Source: an uncultured Oscillospiraceae bacterium
GTDB taxonomy: Bacteria; Bacillota; Clostridia; Oscillospirales; Oscillospiraceae
Length of the DNA: 9,265 bases
NCBI GenBank assembly: GCA_947624465.1
Contig: CANQKJ010000072.1
Span: 1 to 9,265 of the forward strand
Direction: 5' to 3'
Shown: positions 1 through 6,436 of the stretch, in pieces
How the letters are laid out: every line of letters begins with the position of its first letter
Position numbering within the stretch: the stretch's first letter is position 1
Program-made: the position numbers and the translations under genes
The notes under the pieces: generated by a model
What the model was told of the DNA's origin: nothing
The model's input: the letters and a program-made list of their open reading frames with translations, nothing else
Databases searched by the model: none

Positions 1-794
1 CTTCCGCCGCCACCGACACGCCGGACGGCGTCATCACCAGGACGCTGAAGGCGGGGGCGTCCGCCCAATACGTCACGGTGGGGAACGTGTCTCTCTATAA
101 CCGCACCAGCTATCCCATCGACCTCGCTCCCTTTCTGGAGGACCTGCCCCGCCTCACCAAAGGGGAGGGTCCCCAGATCCTGATCTATCACTCCCACGCC
201 ACCGAGGCGTATCACCCAGACGGGAACGACGTGTACGAGCCCAGCGGCGACCACCGCACCCTGGACACCAATTACAACATGGTCCGGGTGGGCCGGGAGA
301 TGGCCGAGGTGTTCGAGGCGGCGGGGTTCGAGGTCATCCACGACGAGACCCTGTACGACTATCCCAGCTATAACGACGCCTACTACCGCTCCGCCGACGG
401 GGTGGCCAAATGGCTGGAGGAGTACCCCTCCCTGGCCCTGATCATCGACGTCCACCGGGACGCCCTGGTGGCCTCCGACGGCACCATCTATAAGACCGCG
501 GTGGGCACTCTGGACAACTGCGCCCAGGTGATGATGGTCATGGGCACCGACAACAACGGCCAGCTCCACCCCAACTGGAAGGTGAATCTCTCCCTGGCCC
601 TGGCCATCCAGAAGGGGCTCACCGACAAGTGGGCCACCCTGGCCCGGCCCCTGGTGCTGCGGCCCACCCGGTTCAACCAGCATATGTCCACGGGGATGCT
701 CCTGGTGGAGGTGGGCACCCACGGCAACACCCTCCAGGAGGCCCTCACCGCCGCGCGGCTTTACGCCCGCACGGTGGTGGAACTGTTCGACTAA
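1..794 (+). CDS. spoIIP: Stage II sporulation protein P (SpoIIP), 5'-truncated by window edge
   Basis: SpoIIP is a cell-wall hydrolase (N-acetylmuramoyl-L-alanine amidase and endopeptidase) that works with SpoIID and SpoIIM in the septal membrane to thin peptidoglycan during forespore engulfment. The frame is open from base 3 to the TAA at 792-794, giving 263 visible residues. The GTG at 78 is internal, because readable protein (…ASAQYVTVGN) runs on upstream of it. Family signatures visible are IYHSHATEAY (His codons at 189 and 195, Glu at 204), RTLDTNYNMVRVG, HDETLYDYPSYNDAYYRS, DVHRDAL (codons from 447) and EVGTHGN (codons from 708). The His, Glu and Asp residues in these motifs are the expected zinc-site and catalytic candidates. 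The missing N-terminus should hold the membrane anchor. The gene ends at a hairpin terminator and converges with the glycosylase gene. It shows that the host makes endospores. Confidence 0.95.
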   Translation, partial: SAATDTPDGVITRTLKAGASAQYVTVGNVSLYNRTSYPIDLAPFLEDLPRLTKGEGPQILIYHSHATEAYHPDGNDVYEPSGDHRTLDTNYNMVRVGREMAEVFEAAGFEVIHDETLYDYPSYNDAYYRSADGVAKWLEEYPSLALIIDVHRDALVASDGTIYKTAVGTLDNCAQVMMVMGTDNNGQLHPNWKVNLSLALAIQKGLTDKWATLARPLVLRPTRFNQHMSTGMLLVEVGTHGNTLQEALTAARLYARTVVELFD

Positions 795-802
795 GATGCG
801 CG

Positions 803-836
803 AAAGGCGCTCTCCCTGCCTGGGAGAGCGCCTTTT
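803..836. terminator. Rho-independent terminator shared by spoIIP and the convergent glycosylase gene
   Basis: A 14-bp perfect stem (arms 803-816 and 822-835) encloses the loop TGCCT. On the plus strand the stem ends in TTTT, so it terminates spoIIP well. On the minus strand the T-run is only three bases, so it would be a weaker terminator for the opposing gene, whose stop lies 12 bases away. Confidence 0.85.
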
Positions 837-847
837 CCCATAACGCC

Positions 848-1459
848 TCAAATCCAAAACCGCCAGGGCAGCCTGGCGTCCTCGCCGGCGTAGTCCACGC
901 CGACGCGGGTCCCCACGCGGATATCCAGCGGCCCCCCGTCCCCGGCCGGATCGGCGAGGCCGGCCTCCGCCAGGGAGGCGCAGACCTCCAGCTCCTTCGA
1001 CCCCCAGGGCAGCCCGTTGAGCCGCCGGTCGATGTTCAGCCCCGCGCACACCTTGCCGGGGCCGTTGAGGAAATTCTTCCGCTGGCCGGCGGTCATCGCC
1101 GCCGCCTTGCAATGGAAGCGGTTTTCTGCTATGATGTCAAGGCCGTGCCGGGCCTCCACGCCCCGGATGAGCACCGCCGCCGGCTCCCCCTCTCCCTCCG
1201 TCACCAGGTTGAGGCAGTGGTACATACCGTAGATCAGGTAGACATAGGCGGTCCCCGGCGGGGCGAACAGCGGCTCGGTCCGGGCGGTGCGGCGGTAGTT
1301 GTAAGCGTGGCAGGCCCGGTCCATCCGGCCGATGTAGGCCTCGGTCTCGGTGATGCGGGCGGCCAGGACGAGCCCGTCGTACCGCCGGACCAGATACTTG
1401 CCCAGCAGATCTCGGGCCGTGGTCACCGTATCCCGGTCGAAAAAGGACTGCGGAAGCAT
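848..1459 (-). CDS. 3-methyladenine DNA glycosylase (Mpg/AAG family)
   Basis: This is a base-excision repair enzyme that removes alkylated purines such as 3-methyladenine and hypoxanthine from DNA. The 203-residue protein covers the whole AAG fold. TETEAY carries the catalytic Glu40 with Tyr42. His51 follows at the spacing of human AAG His136. YVYLIYGMYHCLNL, VLIRGVE, NGPGKVCAGLNID and the C-terminal RVGVDYAGE motif all match the family. The ATG at 1459 was chosen because bacterial homologues start close to LPxSFF. An in-frame TTG at 1471 would add four residues and give a TTGA overlap with the upstream hydrolase stop (1468-1470). Neither start has a clear Shine-Dalgarno, so translation is probably coupled to the hydrolase gene. 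The two genes look like one transcript, although no functional link is obvious. Confidence 0.93.
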   Translation of the reverse strand: MLPQSFFDRDTVTTARDLLGKYLVRRYDGLVLAARITETEAYIGRMDRACHAYNYRRTARTEPLFAPPGTAYVYLIYGMYHCLNLVTEGEGEPAAVLIRGVEARHGLDIIAENRFHCKAAAMTAGQRKNFLNGPGKVCAGLNIDRRLNGLPWGSKELEVCASLAEAGLADPAGDGGPLDIRVGTRVGVDYAGEDARLPWRFWI

Positions 1460-1467
1460 ACGCCCGG

Positions 1468-2394
1468 TCAAACGTGCCGCTCCAGCCAGGCCAGCACGTC
1501 GGCATAGACCTCGTCCCTGTTCAGCTCGTTGAGCATCTCGTGCCGTCCGCCGGGGTACAGCTTCATGGTCAGGTCCTTCGTTCCGGCGGCTTTGAAATAG
1601 CCGTAGACCTTCTCCACGCCCCTGCCGTTGGAGCCCACCGGGTCGTTGTCCCCGGAGAACAGGTAGACCGGGGTGTTGGGGTCCATCTTCGCCAGATTCT
1701 TCTTGTTTGAGATGAACTGGAGGCCCTCCATCATGTCCCGGAACAGGCCCGCCGTGGGCTTGAAGGTGCAGAAGGGGTCAGCCAGGTACAGATCCACCGC
1801 CTTCTCGTCCCGGCTGATCCAGTCCGCCGTGGTGCGGTTGGGCCGGAACTGCTTGTTATAGCCGCCCAGGGACAGGTCGTACACCAAGTCGCTCACCGTG
1901 TCGGGGCCCTTGAGGGCGCACACCGCCGAGGAGATCGCCCGCCCCGCCGCCACCAGCGCCGCCTTCTCCTGGCCCGTGCCGGAGAGGATGGCCCCGGTCA
2001 CCGTACCGGGATAGACGCACAGGTAGGTCCGGGTCAGGAAGGACCCCATGGAGTGGCCGAACAGGAAGTAGGGCAGGCCGGGGAACTCCTCTCCCGTCCT
2101 CTCCCGGAGGGCGTGGACGTCGGCCGTGGCCAGCATCCAGCCGTCCCTGTGGGCCAGGTGGCCGTATTTGCCGTCGGTGACCGTCTTGCCGTGGCCCAAA
2201 TGGTCGCCGCCCACCACCAGATAGCCCCGGTCCGCCAGGAAGCGGGCGAAGGCCCCGTACCGGCCCATGTGCTCCACCACCCCGTGGACGATCTGCACCA
2301 CCGCCCTGGGCGCCCCCTCCGGCGCCCAACGGTAACAGGCGATCTGATGGGTCCCGTCGTTGGAGGGGAAGGTGTACTCCGAAAATACCGCCAT
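1468..2394 (-). CDS. Alpha/beta hydrolase, monoacylglycerol lipase/lysophospholipase-like (Hydrolase_4 family)
   Basis: A 308-residue cytoplasmic serine hydrolase, expected to cleave ester bonds of monoacylglycerols, lysophospholipids or similar lipids. There is no signal peptide. The full catalytic triad is readable: nucleophile Ser115 in GHSMGS, Asp251 in SGDNDPVG and His285 in GGRHEML. VHGVVEHMGRY supplies the oxyanion HG motif, followed by DHLGHG, as in PldB/monoacylglycerol lipase proteins. The ATG at 2394 is preferred over the in-frame GTG at 2403, because AAGGTGA lies at the right distance upstream and the GTG falls inside that Shine-Dalgarno. The gene is the first of a two-gene minus-strand unit with the DNA glycosylase and faces away from queH across a short promoter region. 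The exact substrate cannot be read from sequence. Confidence 0.9.
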   Translation of the reverse strand: MAVFSEYTFPSNDGTHQIACYRWAPEGAPRAVVQIVHGVVEHMGRYGAFARFLADRGYLVVGGDHLGHGKTVTDGKYGHLAHRDGWMLATADVHALRERTGEEFPGLPYFLFGHSMGSFLTRTYLCVYPGTVTGAILSGTGQEKAALVAAGRAISSAVCALKGPDTVSDLVYDLSLGGYNKQFRPNRTTADWISRDEKAVDLYLADPFCTFKPTAGLFRDMMEGLQFISNKKNLAKMDPNTPVYLFSGDNDPVGSNGRGVEKVYGYFKAAGTKDLTMKLYPGGRHEMLNELNRDEVYADVLAWLERHV

Positions 2395-2410
2395 TGTTCT
2401 CACCTTTTCC

Positions 2411-2439
2411 TTTCTATCCGCGCTGAGTTGTGATATGAT
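2411..2439 (+). promoter_or_regulatory. Candidate sigma-A promoter for queH (extended -10)
   Basis: A TATGAT -10 (2434-2439, 5/6 match) is preceded by TGA, giving an extended -10 TGn motif. A weak -35, TTTCTA (2411-2416), lies at the ideal 17-base spacing. Transcription would start near 2446 and leave a leader of roughly 45-50 bases before the queH GTG, too short for most riboswitches. Confidence 0.55.
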
Positions 2440-2440
2440 A
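2435..2440 (-). promoter_or_regulatory. Candidate -10 element for the alpha/beta hydrolase unit
   Basis: On the minus strand this reads TATCAT, a 5/6 match to TATAAT, about 40 bases before the ATG at 2394. No convincing -35 hexamer sits 16-18 bases upstream (the best there is GC-rich), so the assignment is weak. It overlaps the -10 of the divergent queH promoter almost base for base. Confidence 0.4.
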
Positions 2441-2492
2441 GTCTCAGTGTACCCAAAACCGCGCCAAATGTCAATGTGAGGAGGCGATCCGC

Positions 2493-3068
2493 GTGCCGCT
2501 GCTGCTCCACATCTGCTGCGCCCCCTGCTCGGTGGCCTGTATCAGGCAGCTCCGGGAGGAGGGCGTGGAACCCACCGGCTTCTGGTACAATCCCAACATC
2601 CACCCCTTCCAGGAGTATAAGGCCCGGCGGGACACCCTCCGGCAGTATGCGGAGGACGTCGGCCTGACGCTCATCGAGGAGGACTTCTACGGCCTGCGGC
2701 AGTTCACCGCCGCCGTGGCGGCCGACCCGGACCACCGGTGCGGGTACTGCTACCTCTGCCGGATGGAGCGCACCGCCCGGTACGCCGCCGAACACGGCTT
2801 CGACCGCTTCTCCACCACCCTGCTCATCTCCCCCTATCAGAACCGGGAGCTGATCTGCGCCACCGGCGCGCGGATGGGGGAGGAATACGGCGTGGAGTTC
2901 GTGCCCTATGACTTCCGTCCCCGGTTCAAAGAGGGCCAGGAGGAAGCCCGGGCCCTGGGCCTCTATATGCAGAAATACTGCGGCTGCGTGTACAGCGAGG
3001 AGGACCGCTTCTCCAACCGGCGGAAGAAGGAGCTGCACAGGCTCCACAAACAGCAGGGCCAGGGATAA
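2493..3068 (+). CDS. queH: Epoxyqueuosine reductase QueH
   Basis: QueH catalyses the last step of queuosine biosynthesis, reducing epoxyqueuosine to queuosine at position 34 of GUN-anticodon tRNAs. It is the non-homologous replacement for QueG (family formerly DUF208). The 191-residue protein is full length. It shows the cysteine sets HICCAPC (Cys8, Cys9, Cys12), CGYCYLC (Cys83, Cys86, Cys89) and YCGC (Cys163, Cys165), which supply iron-sulfur/iron ligands and redox cysteines. GFWYNPNIHP, STTLLISPYQN and YDFRPRFKEGQ are further family signatures. The start is GTG at 2493, set by GAGGAGG at 2478-2484 eight bases upstream; the only nearby ATG (2474) is followed at once by a stop. It stands alone behind its own promoter. 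The other queuosine genes are not in the window, so the host may salvage or make queuosine from genes elsewhere. Confidence 0.96.
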   Translation: MPLLLHICCAPCSVACIRQLREEGVEPTGFWYNPNIHPFQEYKARRDTLRQYAEDVGLTLIEEDFYGLRQFTAAVAADPDHRCGYCYLCRMERTARYAAEHGFDRFSTTLLISPYQNRELICATGARMGEEYGVEFVPYDFRPRFKEGQEEARALGLYMQKYCGCVYSEEDRFSNRRKKELHRLHKQQGQG

Positions 3069-3094
3069 AAAAGAGGCCGGTCCATCGACCGGCC
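3067..3094 (-). terminator. Rho-independent terminator of the CBS-domain gene
   Basis: On the minus strand an 8-bp GGCCGGTC/GACCGGCC stem with a 4-base loop (arms 3075-3082 and 3087-3094) is followed by TCTTTTTT. The T-tract reaches into the queH stop codon on the other strand. On the plus strand no T-run follows the stem, so queH itself has no clear terminator here. Confidence 0.82.
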
Positions 3095-3107
3095 CCCAGT
3101 GTGATCA

Positions 3108-3539
3108 TCAGTCAAGAATGGCGGCTGCCTCCACGCAGGCGTGGCTGGGCACGGTGAGCTTCCGCAGGATGGTCCGCCGGGTGACGATGCCCATAAAGGC
3201 CCCCCGGTCGTCCACCACCGGCACGAAGTTCTGCCCCATGGCCCGCTCCAGCAGGGATTCCATCCCCACCCGGACGCTGACCGGCGGGTTGAAGTTGGGC
3301 CGCAGCACCTCCTTCAGCAGCTTGCGCTCCTGCACCCGGAGGGAGTCGTCCTCCCGGTCCAGGAAGTGCCAGAGGAAATCCCCCTCGCTGACGGTGCCCA
3401 CATACTGCCCGTCCCGGCTCAGCACCGGCACGGCGGTATACCCGTTCTCCCGCAGGATCATCAGGCTCTTCTGGATGGTGTAATCCTCGTACAAATAGAC
3501 CACCTGTATCTTCGGGGTCAACAGGGATACGACATTCAC
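3108..3539 (-). CDS. Small two-CBS-domain protein, DarB/CbpB-like
   Basis: A 143-residue soluble protein made almost entirely of two CBS motifs (about residues 5-60 and 72-130), the Bateman module that usually binds adenine nucleotides. Segments YTAVPVL, the EV segment before the second motif, and GIVTRRTILRKL resemble Bacillus subtilis DarB (YkuL). DarB is a stand-alone CBS protein known to bind c-di-AMP and, in its free form, to contact the (p)ppGpp enzyme Rel. The resemblance is from memory of that sequence, so the ligand is an inference. The GTG at 3539 was chosen because AAGGAGGTG (3545-3553) sits five bases upstream. Extending to the ATG at 3587 would add a basic, glycine-rich 16-residue stretch that overlaps the RBS and the promoter -10. 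It has its own promoter and terminator, so it is monocistronic and divergent from rlmD. Confidence 0.85.
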   Translation of the reverse strand: MNVVSLLTPKIQVVYLYEDYTIQKSLMILRENGYTAVPVLSRDGQYVGTVSEGDFLWHFLDREDDSLRVQERKLLKEVLRPNFNPPVSVRVGMESLLERAMGQNFVPVVDDRGAFMGIVTRRTILRKLTVPSHACVEAAAILD

Positions 3540-3585
3540 GCCCCCACCTCCTTGTTCTCGGCGCGGTTTCCCTTTCGACATATCC

Positions 3586-3614
3586 ATTTTACCAAAAGAC
3601 AGCGGCGCTGTCTA
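3586..3614 (-). promoter_or_regulatory. Strong sigma-A promoter of the CBS-domain gene
   Basis: On the minus strand TAGACA (-35, 3609-3614, 5/6 match), a 17-base spacer and TAAAAT (-10, 3586-3591, 5/6 match) with an upstream TGG extended -10 give a near-ideal promoter. The predicted start is near 3580, about 40 bases before the GTG at 3539. Confidence 0.75.
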
Positions 3615-3624
3615 TCAATAAAGT
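3596..3624 (+). promoter_or_regulatory. Candidate sigma-A promoter of rlmD
   Basis: AAGACA (3596-3601, 4/6) and TAAAGT (3619-3624, 4/6) at exactly 17 bases form a moderate promoter, about 40 bases ahead of the rlmD ATG. It faces away from, and interlocks with, the CBS-gene promoter. Confidence 0.5.
3597..3613. repeat. 17-base palindrome over two divergent -35 elements, possible operator
   Basis: AGACAGC (3597-3603) and GCTGTCT (3607-3613) are perfect inverted 7-base arms around GGC. Each arm supplies the GACA of one divergent -35 hexamer, so a dimeric protein bound here would block both promoters. It could also be a chance consequence of two -35 elements facing each other. The loop is only three bases and no T-run follows, so it is unlikely to be a terminator. 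Confidence 0.5.
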
Positions 3625-3665
3625 GTTAAATCTTCCAACAAAAATTTCGGGAGGAGGGACGGCTC

Positions 3666-5033
3666 ATGGCGGTCAAAGAGGGACAGGTCCATCGCGTCCA
3701 CGTCGACAACTGCACCGCGGAGGGAGACGGCGTGGCCCGTATCGACGGCATGGCCGTCTTTGTCCACAACGCCCTCCGGGGAGAACTGGTTGACATAAAA
3801 ATAGAACACGTGGGCCACAGCGCCGCCTGGGCGGAGGTGGAGCGCATTGTGGAACCCTCCCCCGAGCGGCGGGAGCCGGACTGCCCGTATGATGTAAACT
3901 GTGGCGGCTGCTGCTTCCGCCACGCCTCCTATGAGGAAGAGCTGGAGGTCAAGCGCCGGCGGGTGGAGGACGCCCTGCGGCGGATCGGCGGAGTTGACAT
4001 AACCATCGACACCATCCACGGCGCGGCGTCGCCGGACCGGTATCGCAACAAGGCGCAGTTCCCCGTGGCCCAGGGGCCAAAGGTGGGCTTTTACCGCCCC
4101 CGGACCCATCAGGTAGTTGACATAAAAGATTGCCTTCTCCAGCCGTCCCAGTGTTCCGCCCTGGCGGAGGCCCTGCGGCGGTGGATGGCTGCCCATAACA
4201 TTCCCGCCTACGACGAAAAGCGCCACACCGGGCTGGCGCGGCACCTGTATGTCCGCACGAATCGGGCGGGCGAGGCCCTGTGCTGTCTGGTGGTCAACGC
4301 CCCGGCCGGACAGGCCCTCCCCTTTGAGGAGGAGCTGACAGCCGCTCTCCGGGCGGCGGTCCCCTCCCTCACCGGGGCGGCCCTCAACTACAACTCCGCC
4401 CGGACCAACGTGGTGCTGGGGAGGGAGTTCCGCACCCTCTGGGGCCGAGACCGGCTGGAGGACACCCTCTGCGGTCTCGCCTTCCGCCTCTCCCCCCGGT
4501 CCTTCTATCAGGTGAACCGGGACCAGTGTGAGGTGCTGTACGGCCTGGCGGCGGAGTTCGCCCACCTCGCCGGAACGGAGACGGTGCTGGACCTGTACTG
4601 CGGCATCGGGACCATCTCTCTGGTGATGGCAAAACGCGCCGGAAGGGTCGTCGGCGTGGAGGTGGTACCGGAGGCGGTGGAGGACGCGAAGGAAAACGCC
4701 CGCCGCAACGGCATCGCCAACGCGGAGTTCTGGCGCGGGGACGCGTCCGACGCCGCCAAACGCCTGCTGGGCCAGGGCCTGCGGCCCGACGTGGTGGTGG
4801 TGGACCCGCCCCGGAAGGGGCTGGCGGAGGACGTGGTGGATACCGTTGCCGCCATGGGACCGGACCGGGTGGTGTATGTGTCCTGCGACCCGGCCACCCT
4901 GGCACGGGATGCGCGGCGCTTCGGGGCGCTGGGGTACGCGGTGAAGCGGGCCGAGGCCGTGGATATGTTCCCCAGGACGGGGCACGTGGAGACGGTGTGC
5001 CTATTGTCCAATGAAACTGGGAGGCACGTATGA
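3666..5033 (+). CDS. rlmD: 23S rRNA (uracil-C5)-methyltransferase, RlmD/RlmCD family
   Basis: This SAM-dependent enzyme makes 5-methyluridine in 23S rRNA (U1939, and in many Firmicutes also U747). The 455-residue protein has an N-terminal TRAM RNA-binding domain (about 1-62). A [4Fe-4S] ligand set follows: Cys73, Cys79, Cys82 and Cys156, with the same spacing as E. coli RlmD. The Rossmann SAM site VLDLYCGIGT starts at 307, DPPRKGL at 380, the nucleophile is Cys407 in VSCDPATLARD, and the C-terminus carries MFPRTGHVETV. The ATG at 3666 follows GGGAGGAGGG (3649-3658). The coding sequence contains three in-frame copies of GTTGACATAA (Val-Asp-Ile), using codons otherwise uncommon in this gene. 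The last ten or so codons become AT-rich, and the stop overlaps the next start as ATGA. RlmD versus RlmCD specificity cannot be told from sequence. Confidence 0.95.
   Translation: MAVKEGQVHRVHVDNCTAEGDGVARIDGMAVFVHNALRGELVDIKIEHVGHSAAWAEVERIVEPSPERREPDCPYDVNCGGCCFRHASYEEELEVKRRRVEDALRRIGGVDITIDTIHGAASPDRYRNKAQFPVAQGPKVGFYRPRTHQVVDIKDCLLQPSQCSALAEALRRWMAAHNIPAYDEKRHTGLARHLYVRTNRAGEALCCLVVNAPAGQALPFEEELTAALRAAVPSLTGAALNYNSARTNVVLGREFRTLWGRDRLEDTLCGLAFRLSPRSFYQVNRDQCEVLYGLAAEFAHLAGTETVLDLYCGIGTISLVMAKRAGRVVGVEVVPEAVEDAKENARRNGIANAEFWRGDASDAAKRLLGQGLRPDVVVVDPPRKGLAEDVVDTVAAMGPDRVVYVSCDPATLARDARRFGALGYAVKRAEAVDMFPRTGHVETVCLLSNETGRHV
3789..4125 (+). repeat. Three in-frame copies of the 10-mer GTTGACATAA inside rlmD
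   Basis: Exact copies lie at 3789-3798, 3993-4002 and 4116-4125, all in the same codon phase and reading GTT-GAC-ATA (Val-Asp-Ile). The surrounding gene strongly prefers GC-ending codons, so three identical uses of GTT and ATA together stand out. Each contains TTGACA, but no -10-like hexamer lies 17 bases downstream of any copy. Confidence 0.5.
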
Positions 5034-5803
5034 GAATTGGTGCGTATCAGTTTAGAGTTACGGGAAACATAGACAAAAATCGAAAGACCATATTAAAGGC
5101 AATTTCTGAAGCGGTTTCACAAAAACTTGATTTGCTGGTTTTCCCGGAATGTGCATTGACAGGATATCCTCCGTATGATATTCCAAATTCCGCGGCAGTG
5201 GATTTTCATTGTGTCATGACTTGTTTAGAAGAATTGCAGATCGTTGCATCGGAAAAGAAACTCTGTATCGTTCTGGGGACGATTTTGAAAGAGCAGGAGA
5301 AGATTTACAACAGCGCAGTGGTTTTCGTGCCGAATCGCGAGCCTTTCGTCTATTCCAAACGGGCGCTTTGGGGCTATGATAAAAACAATTTTTCCTCTGG
5401 ACACAACGGGGGCGTTTTCCGGCTTTCGGATAGAAAAATCGGTGTCCGAATCTGCTTTGAGGTTAGATTCCCAGAATATTTCAGAGAATTATACCGGGAG
5501 AATACAGATTTGGATATCATTTTATTCTATGATATTTCCAAGCAGGAAGACCTGCAGCGGTATGAATTGATCCGTTCCCACATTCGTACACGGGCAGTTG
5601 AGAATGTCTGCCCTATACTGACTGTGAATACCTCTGCAGCCTTTCAGACGGCTCCGACCGCATTGTTTGGCAGGTCTGGTCAGGTGCTGTCGGAACAGGA
5701 AAGAAACAAGGAAGGTTTGTTTCAATATAATCTCGATTTTCTGCCGCTCGACTTTGGTGAGCAGGGCAGAAAGGAAATCTCAGATCTGCTGATAAAGGCA
5801 TAA
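5030..5803 (+). CDS. Nitrilase-superfamily carbon-nitrogen hydrolase (AT-rich, probably acquired)
   Basis: A 257-residue cytoplasmic amidohydrolase of the nitrilase superfamily, which cleaves non-peptide C-N bonds in amides, carbamoyl compounds or nitriles. The Glu-Lys-Cys triad is complete: Glu40 in FPECALTGY, Lys110 in YSKRALWG and Cys142 in RICFEVRFPE. GYPPYDI after the Glu and the ENVCPILTVN stretch near residue 200 also fit the family. The branch and substrate are not identifiable. The ATG at 5030 overlaps the rlmD stop (ATGA) and is preceded by GGGAGG at 5019-5024, so translation is coupled. By eye, GC content is about 40-45%, against roughly 65-70% in the genes on both sides, with AT-ending codons throughout. 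That points to recent transfer. The shift begins within the last codons of rlmD and ends near 5810, just before the RNase gene. Confidence 0.9.
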   Translation: MRIGAYQFRVTGNIDKNRKTILKAISEAVSQKLDLLVFPECALTGYPPYDIPNSAAVDFHCVMTCLEELQIVASEKKLCIVLGTILKEQEKIYNSAVVFVPNREPFVYSKRALWGYDKNNFSSGHNGGVFRLSDRKIGVRICFEVRFPEYFRELYRENTDLDIILFYDISKQEDLQRYELIRSHIRTRAVENVCPILTVNTSAAFQTAPTALFGRSGQVLSEQERNKEGLFQYNLDFLPLDFGEQGRKEISDLLIKA

Positions 5804-5824
5804 CAGGTATTTGGAGGAATGACC

Positions 5825-6436
5825 ATGAAAAAGAGACTTTTGGCCCTGCTGCTGGCCCTGCTGACGCTGCTGGCCTGCCTCACCGCCTGCACGGCGGACG
5901 ACGTGGATCAGTTCCTGGGCGACTACGGCGACGAGATCATTGACGATGTGATCGACGGCCTGGAGGGCGGCTCCGCCGCCCCCGCCGGGACGGAGGCCCC
6001 CGCCATAACGGAGGCCCCGGAGCAGACGGAAGATCCCGCCGCCCCCACGGAGGCGCCGGGGGACAAAAACCTGCCCGTCTACGGCGAATACTACTACGAC
6101 GTGGTCAACGTGGTGCTGTACCTGGAGACCTACGGCGAGCTGCCCCCCAACTACATCACCAAGGACGAGGCCCGGGACCTGGGCTGGTCCGGCGGCACGG
6201 TGGAGCGGTACAAAGAGGGCGCGGCCATCGGCGGCGACCGGTTCGGCAACCACGAGGGCCTGCTGCCCGCCGCCCAGGGCCGGAAGTACACCGAGTGCGA
6301 CATCGACACCGACGGCTATGGCTCCAGAGGGGCCCGGCGGCTCATCTTCTCCAACGACGGGCTGTATTTCTACACCGACGACCACTACGAGTCCTTCAAA
6401 CAGGTGACGGTGGAGGGAGGGAAAGTCACATGGTAG
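5825..6436 (+). CDS. Lipoprotein with C-terminal barnase-type ribonuclease domain
   Basis: A 203-residue secreted RNase predicted to cleave single-stranded RNA after guanosine. MKKR plus a leucine-rich core and LTAC gives a lipoprotein signal with lipid-modified Cys22 (Cys18 in LLAC is an alternative). It is followed by an acidic segment and a low-complexity linker with repeated TEAP units (about residues 50-82). The rest aligns with barnase: LPPNYITKDEA (Lys113 for barnase Lys27), GGDRFGNHEG, Glu157 (Glu73), Arg168 (Arg83), Arg172 (Arg87) and His187 (His102, in DDHYESF). All catalytic residues are present, so the enzyme should be active. The ATG at 5825 is preferred over the one at 5819, because GGAGG (5813-5817) leaves seven bases of spacing rather than one. 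It sits 21 bases after the nitrilase gene and overlaps barstar, which marks it as a toxin with immunity. Confidence 0.93.
   Translation: MKKRLLALLLALLTLLACLTACTADDVDQFLGDYGDEIIDDVIDGLEGGSAAPAGTEAPAITEAPEQTEDPAAPTEAPGDKNLPVYGEYYYDVVNVVLYLETYGELPPNYITKDEARDLGWSGGTVERYKEGAAIGGDRFGNHEGLLPAAQGRKYTECDIDTDGYGSRGARRLIFSNDGLYFYTDDHYESFKQVTVEGGKVTW

Noticed and set aside
1468..2403. GTG at 2403 as start of the alpha/beta hydrolase
   Set aside because: The GTG lies within the AAGGTGA Shine-Dalgarno that serves the ATG at 2394, so the ATG is the better start.
2440..2492. A preQ1 riboswitch in the queH leader
   Set aside because: The leader is only about 45-50 bases and lacks the C-rich loop and A-rich tail of preQ1-I. 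No pseudoknot could be drawn by eye.
3108..3587. ATG at 3587 as start of the CBS-domain protein
   Set aside because: It overlaps the -10 element of the promoter, and a near-perfect AAGGAGGTG sits just before the GTG at 3539.
3790..4122. Internal promoters at the three TTGACA words in rlmD
   Set aside because: No TATAAT-like hexamer occurs at 16-18 bases downstream of any copy, and no gene starts nearby.
3615..4985. A 456-codon open frame on the minus strand opposite rlmD
   Set aside because: It is antisense to an unmistakable RlmD with all catalytic residues. The translation is rich in His, Gly, Pro and Arg with no domain signature, typical of mirror frames in GC-rich coding DNA.
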